Made by a program: the position numbers and the translations under genes. A stretch of DNA of 64,000 nucleotides from Carboxylicivirga sp. Lineage in GTDB: Bacteria > Bacteroidota > Bacteroidia > Bacteroidales > Marinilabiliaceae. Below are positions 59,995-64,000 of this stretch, piece by piece. The notes beneath the pieces are model-generated. The model saw only the letters and a program-made list of their open reading frames with translations, was not told the origin of the DNA and searched no databases. The stretch covers positions 62,001 through 126,000 of the forward strand of contig JAOARW010000003.1 in NCBI GenBank assembly GCA_025210475.1, given 5' to 3'. Positions within the stretch are counted from its first letter, which is position 1. Each line of letters opens with the position of its first letter.

Positions 59995-62900
59995 ATGGCG
60001 GAAAGCGTAAGAGATTTTATTAGTGGCGAGATAGATTTTTATGCATCAAACGATATAAATAGTTCAGGGACTAACTTTTATAAAGAAGGGAAGGTGTCGC
60101 TTCAGCTTTATCAGAAGGCACTTGATAACTGGATATTCTCAGTTAAGGACACTAAAATGCATAAGGTGCAGATTCGAAACCTGAATCAACGTCAGATCGA
60201 AACCATGTGTAATTGCTCCTACATAGGAGGACGATTTTGTGCGCATACGGTGGCGGCCTTATTGTTTATCGCCGATATTGATGGTAACATTCAGTTGGGA
60301 TTTGAAAAGCGCAATGAACAAACCAGTCAGCGCGCTGTATCTGGGCGATCTGTACTCGGTTTTGAGTTGCCTTCGTTTGAAATGATTACCGAATCGTTTG
60401 TTAAGGAAAATACGACTTATTCGATTTTAAGTGCTGTTTCGTACAGCTATCAGGTAAGCTATATTTCGGAACTAATTATTCTCAAGGATAAATTAATAGT
60501 TCAGCTCGATCAGAACTTTAAAAAGCATGTAAGGGTTGTTTTTAGCAAGGTAGAAGATAAGGTGTATGTATCGCCCGATGAGAAGACCAATCTGCAAACC
60601 TTAACTGAACCGGAAGTAATTTGTTTGCTAAAAATAGCTCGGTCTGGCAGTCCCGATTTGCTCAAGCGTGTTTTTCAGTTCAGCCTGGAAGGCATAAAAT
60701 CAGAAACACTGCTGAAGCATGGATTGAAAGATGTGGATTTTGATACATACTTTAAAATAGGTTTTGACGAAAAACAAGGATTAGTAGCACAGCAGACTGA
60801 TTTTGCCAAAGGATTAATTCCGGTTAATGACGAGGCGCAAATTGTTTCACAGATATTAAAAGAAATAGATGTAGAAACCTTTCGTTTGGAAACGCAGGAT
60901 GAGGTGCAAAAAGAAGAACGGGAGATGGGCTTTATACTGGAGCTTAGCACCACTAAAACCTATTTCAGCGATAATTATGTCATCGAGCTTACGCCAATTA
61001 TCGGTAAGCCCAATAAAACGCGGCAGGCTTTAAGCTCGCATATTACCGAATACGACGGTTTGCATGAGGATTATATGCTTCATATCAGTGAGCACCAAAA
61101 AGAACTACTGGCGTTAATTGATGATTGCAATGCTTCAATTCCGGCATCCGAATTGTTTATTGTGCATAAGCGCATCATGGAGCTATTGGCTCAGGAAAAA
61201 CATGTTTATGTCAATCATTCGAGTAATTACAAACTTAAAAAGGGTGATCTTGAGCCCATCAATATTGCATCTGAATCCATCGACGGATTTTACGAAGTGA
61301 AAGAGGATAATACCTTCGTGTATTTAAATCCCCGCCTGCGAATTGGAGATCGTATTCTTTCGGTTGATGACATTGATATCGAACAATCGGGACAGTTTAT
61401 TTATGTGATTGATGGTACGTATTACGTTACCAAAGATTACAGGGTAGCCAAACTGATTGTTGAGCACAAAGATCCGATTAAGGTGGTTAAATCGGAGAAA
61501 GAGTATTTCTTCGAAAAAGTGATTAAGCCTTTGGCCCATAGTTTTGATATGGATTTTGATAAAGGCATCTATCCATTGGAAACGGCCGAGCTGGATTTTA
61601 AAAAGAAACAGGTTTTCCTTTCAGAACAAGATCAGCATTTGATTATAACGCCTCAGGTAGAGTATCACCATGGGGTATCGGTTAAGCTGACCACCAATGG
61701 TAATGTGCTGATTGAGGAAGACGGGAAGATTATGCAATATAAGCGTAACTTTGAGTTGGAAGACGACTTTGCCGAGCAGTTGTCGACCTTGCATCCACTC
61801 TTCGAAGCACAAAAAAGCAGTAAGGTTTTTCACCTTCACTATAACGAGTTTAATCACGATATGTGGTTCTACAAGTTCTTTGATGCATTGCAGATTAACA
61901 ATGTGGAGGTATATGGTTTAAATGATCTCAAAAGCTTCAAATATTCGCCACATAAAGGTAAAATATCCACTTCTATCAGCTCCGGTCAGGATTGGTTTGA
62001 CATTACGGTGAATGTGAGTTTTGGCGATAATGTTGTTAAACTAAGCGATATTCGTAAGGCTGTTTTAAAGAAGCAGCGCTACATTCAGTTGTCGGATGGT
62101 TCTGTGGGGGTATTGCCATCTGAGTGGTTTCACCGTTTCGAAAAATACTTCCGACATGGCGAGGTGAATGGCGAACAGTTAACGGTTTCAAAGTTACGTT
62201 TCTCCATTGTTGATGAATTGTTTGATAACATAGATGATGCGACTGTTTTAACGGAGTTATCTGAGAAGCGCAGAAAGCTGGCATCGTTTACTCAAATTGA
62301 AGATACTGCTGTTCCTGAAGGCATTACTGCCGATCTGCGTCACTACCAGAAAGAAGGTTTGAATTGGCTTAATTTCTTACACGAAATGGGTTGGGGAGGA
62401 ATTTTAGCCGATGATATGGGATTGGGTAAAACGCTACAAGTATTGACCTTTTTAAAACGGGTGCTGGAGCGCGATTCAACTACTAACCTGATTGTTGTTC
62501 CAACTACTTTGTTGTTTAACTGGGAAAATGAGATCAGGAAATTTGCCCCGTCCTTAAAAGCACATTACCATTACGGTGTGCAACGAGTTAGCGATACTCA
62601 GTTTTTTGATGACTTCGACATTGTATTTACCACCTATGGTATATTGTTGCGCGATATAGAAATGCTGAAGGAATACGCCTTTAACTACATTGTTCTGGAT
62701 GAATCGCAAGCCATCAAAAACCCGGCTTCCCGACGATATAAGGCAGCCAGTTTGCTAAAGGCCAAGAGTCGCCTGGCGCTTTCTGGTACGCCAATCGAGA
62801 ATAGTACGTTTGATCTATATGCTCAGATGAGTTTTGTGAACCGTGGATTTCTTGGTGGTGTTGCCAACTTTAAAGAGAGCTTTTCGAATGCCATTGATAA

Positions 62901-63720
62901 GGACGGTGATGAATTGATAGGCGGTGAACTACAGCGATTGATTAACCCGTTTGTATTGCGCCGAACCAAGGAAAAAGTGGCATCTGAATTACCACCCAAA
63001 ACCGAGGATGTTATCTTTTGTGAGATGGATACTGCCCAACGCAAGGTGTATGATGCTTACCGAAATCAGTTCCGCGATCAGTTAATCGGTAAGGTGGAAG
63101 AAGAAGGAATGGGCAAATCGAAGTTAATGGTTCTGGAGGCCTTAACCCGCCTGCGACAGATTTGTGATTCGCCGCAGTTAATTGGCAATAAGGATATTGA
63201 CGAAACTGAATCGGTTAAGATCAAGGAGATAATTCAGCACATTACCGACAAAACGGCCAACCACAAGATTCTTATTTTCTCGCAGTTTGTAAAGATGCTG
63301 GGATTAATCAAAGATGAATTAACCCGTCGCAATATTGAGTTTGAATACCTTGATGGTAAAAGTACAACACGCCAGCGCGAACAGTCGGTGAATAATTTCC
63401 AGAATGATGAAGAGCTACGTGTCTTTTTGATTAGCCTTAAGGCAGGTGGTACTGGATTGAATTTAACGGCAGCGGACTATGTATATATTGTCGATCCGTG
63501 GTGGAATCCGGCAGTTGAAAACCAAGCCATCGACCGTTGTTATCGTATTGGGCAAGATAAGAATGTTTTCGCTTATCGCCTGATTTGTCGTGATACGGTG
63601 GAAGAGAAAATTTTGAAGTTACAAGACCGCAAGAAAAAGGTAGCGGGCGATATAGTTCAAACAGATGAAAATATCATGAAGAACTTATCGATCGATGATA
63701 TCAAAGATTTGTTGACTTAA
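59995..63720 (+). CDS. SNF2/Rad54-family helicase with N-terminal SWIM zinc finger
   Basis: A 1241-residue DNA-dependent ATPase. The N-terminus has a SWIM zinc finger, Cys72-x-Cys74 and Cys82-x-His84 (MCNCSYIGGRFCAH). A long middle region with a bacterial SNF2-associated domain follows. The helicase core is complete: ILADDMGLGKTLQ (Lys812), DESQ box 902-905, LSGTPIENS, LRRTKEKV, FSQFVKML, LKAGGTGLNL, DPWWNPAVENQAIDRCYRIGQ. Proteins of this build are widespread in bacteria, with a role in DNA or chromatin-like remodelling or in restart after transcription blocks; the exact role is not established. It is a single gene with its own promoter and terminator and no defence genes next to it. Confidence 0.95.
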   Translation: MAESVRDFISGEIDFYASNDINSSGTNFYKEGKVSLQLYQKALDNWIFSVKDTKMHKVQIRNLNQRQIETMCNCSYIGGRFCAHTVAALLFIADIDGNIQLGFEKRNEQTSQRAVSGRSVLGFELPSFEMITESFVKENTTYSILSAVSYSYQVSYISELIILKDKLIVQLDQNFKKHVRVVFSKVEDKVYVSPDEKTNLQTLTEPEVICLLKIARSGSPDLLKRVFQFSLEGIKSETLLKHGLKDVDFDTYFKIGFDEKQGLVAQQTDFAKGLIPVNDEAQIVSQILKEIDVETFRLETQDEVQKEEREMGFILELSTTKTYFSDNYVIELTPIIGKPNKTRQALSSHITEYDGLHEDYMLHISEHQKELLALIDDCNASIPASELFIVHKRIMELLAQEKHVYVNHSSNYKLKKGDLEPINIASESIDGFYEVKEDNTFVYLNPRLRIGDRILSVDDIDIEQSGQFIYVIDGTYYVTKDYRVAKLIVEHKDPIKVVKSEKEYFFEKVIKPLAHSFDMDFDKGIYPLETAELDFKKKQVFLSEQDQHLIITPQVEYHHGVSVKLTTNGNVLIEEDGKIMQYKRNFELEDDFAEQLSTLHPLFEAQKSSKVFHLHYNEFNHDMWFYKFFDALQINNVEVYGLNDLKSFKYSPHKGKISTSISSGQDWFDITVNVSFGDNVVKLSDIRKAVLKKQRYIQLSDGSVGVLPSEWFHRFEKYFRHGEVNGEQLTVSKLRFSIVDELFDNIDDATVLTELSEKRRKLASFTQIEDTAVPEGITADLRHYQKEGLNWLNFLHEMGWGGILADDMGLGKTLQVLTFLKRVLERDSTTNLIVVPTTLLFNWENEIRKFAPSLKAHYHYGVQRVSDTQFFDDFDIVFTTYGILLRDIEMLKEYAFNYIVLDESQAIKNPASRRYKAASLLKAKSRLALSGTPIENSTFDLYAQMSFVNRGFLGGVANFKESFSNAIDKDGDELIGGELQRLINPFVLRRTKEKVASELPPKTEDVIFCEMDTAQRKVYDAYRNQFRDQLIGKVEEEGMGKSKLMVLEALTRLRQICDSPQLIGNKDIDETESVKIKEIIQHITDKTANHKILIFSQFVKMLGLIKDELTRRNIEFEYLDGKSTTRQREQSVNNFQNDEELRVFLISLKAGGTGLNLTAADYVYIVDPWWNPAVENQAIDRCYRIGQDKNVFAYRLICRDTVEEKILKLQDRKKKVAGDIVQTDENIMKNLSIDDIKDLLT

Positions 63721-63745
63721 TTTGGAGCTTAAATCATTGAATATA

Positions 63746-63784
63746 AAAAAGGATGTCACATTGTTAAATGACATCCTTTTTTTG
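63746..63784. terminator. Terminator between the helicase gene and the convergent acyl-CoA synthetase gene
   Basis: Arms AAAAAGGATGTCA/TGACATCCTTTTT form a perfect stem with T-runs on both strands. Confidence 0.9.
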
Positions 63785-63913
63785 GTTTTATAATTCGTTA
63801 AGTCTTTGAATGTGATTGAGAATGTGTCACATGTTGGTATTTGGTGTATAGTTTTAAGTTAAAGATTTTAAGTGTATTGCAAATTAATCTTTAGTCTATA
63901 ATTTAACGACCTA

Positions 63914-64000
63914 TTAATACATGGCTTCAATATGTTCTTTATAAATTTGATTAACCTGTTTTCGTCTAACTTTTAAAGAATTGGTAAGCATGCTGTTATC
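63914..64000 (-). CDS. AMP-dependent (long-chain fatty-acid) acyl-CoA synthetase, C-terminal end only
   Basis: Only the last 28 codons are inside the window. They read ...LTNSLKVRRKQVNQIYKEHIEAMY followed by TAA. The LTxxLKVRRK-x-V-x-x-x-Y block with a final IEAMY matches the C-terminus of long-chain acyl-CoA synthetases of the AMP-binding superfamily, where the Lys/Arg-rich segment is conserved. The segment is short, so the assignment is by motif only. If correct, it extends the lipid theme of the FadL-like/SGNH pair, though it is 33 kb away. Confidence 0.65.
   Translation of the reverse strand, partial: DNSMLTNSLKVRRKQVNQIYKEHIEAMY

Noticed and set aside
59995-63720. Defence-island reading of the SNF2 helicase
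   Set aside because: SNF2 helicases occur in DISARM-like systems, but no methyltransferase, PLD or other defence gene is adjacent and the SWIM-SNF2 type is a common housekeeping protein.

Overview
The window looks like chromosomal DNA of a member of the Bacteroidota, most likely a marine or anaerobic Bacteroidia (a Marinilabiliales-like genome would fit, but this is inference). The reasons are: SusC/RagA-type and other TonB-dependent receptors with carboxypeptidase-regulatory domains; a fused MurF-Alr protein; a 1099-residue SecA; DUF4301- and LVIVD-type proteins; a GH109-type enzyme; and promoters of the Bacteroidota form TTTG-N19..22-TAnnTTTGC. Most of the sequence is ordinary chromosomal coding DNA. 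It is unusually rich in intergenic repeats. No tRNA, rRNA, cas genes or complete insertion sequence was found.

Layout. 1-3.9 kb: a serine recombinase running off the left edge and overlapping a dicarboxylate symporter, then an LVIVD lipoprotein and a small beta-barrel protein. 4-10.8 kb: two TonB-dependent receptors around an AraC regulator; the second receptor follows a small His-rich exported protein and may import a metal. 10.8-16.5 kb: an 85-bp tandem array, a small lipoprotein, secA and lgt. 16.5-24.2 kb: a probable operon of a TetR regulator, a frameshifted outer-membrane barrel gene, an ABC ATPase, three FtsX-type permeases (two of them a tandem duplication) and a LolA-like periplasmic protein. 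Together these could form a trans-envelope lipid or lipoprotein route. Its 3' end carries a 42-bp-periodic palindrome array followed by a terminator. 24.5-26.2 kb: amtB-glnK. 26.3-38.7 kb: housekeeping and lipid genes (DUF4301, FadL-like porin plus SGNH lipoprotein, class IV aminotransferase, yjjG-type nucleotidase, rsmI, tdk, murF-alr) and a degenerate nucleotidyltransferase. 38.8-48.4 kb: an orphan histidine kinase, then a two-gene unit of a TonB-type barrel with no recognisable plug domain and a 1546-residue alpha-2-macroglobulin that contains a full SusC-type plug domain and a thioester motif. 48.4-50.5 kb: dispersed repeats, another 42-bp array and a DUF6261-like gene. 50.5-55.5 kb: a glycan unit (GH109-type enzyme, a membrane-spanning LamG/winged-helix/BTAD regulator, galM). 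55.5-64 kb: a candidate structured RNA, purL, a SWIM/SNF2 helicase and the 3' end of an acyl-CoA synthetase gene.

The strongest candidates for something undescribed are the plug-less receptor plus plug-bearing macroglobulin pair (40.9-48.4 kb), the ABC/LolA-like/barrel operon (16.5-23.8 kb), the structured RNA before purL (55.7-55.9 kb), and the shared ~42-bp period of three unrelated intergenic arrays. All functional statements rest on reading the sequence and remembered family features; no database search was run.
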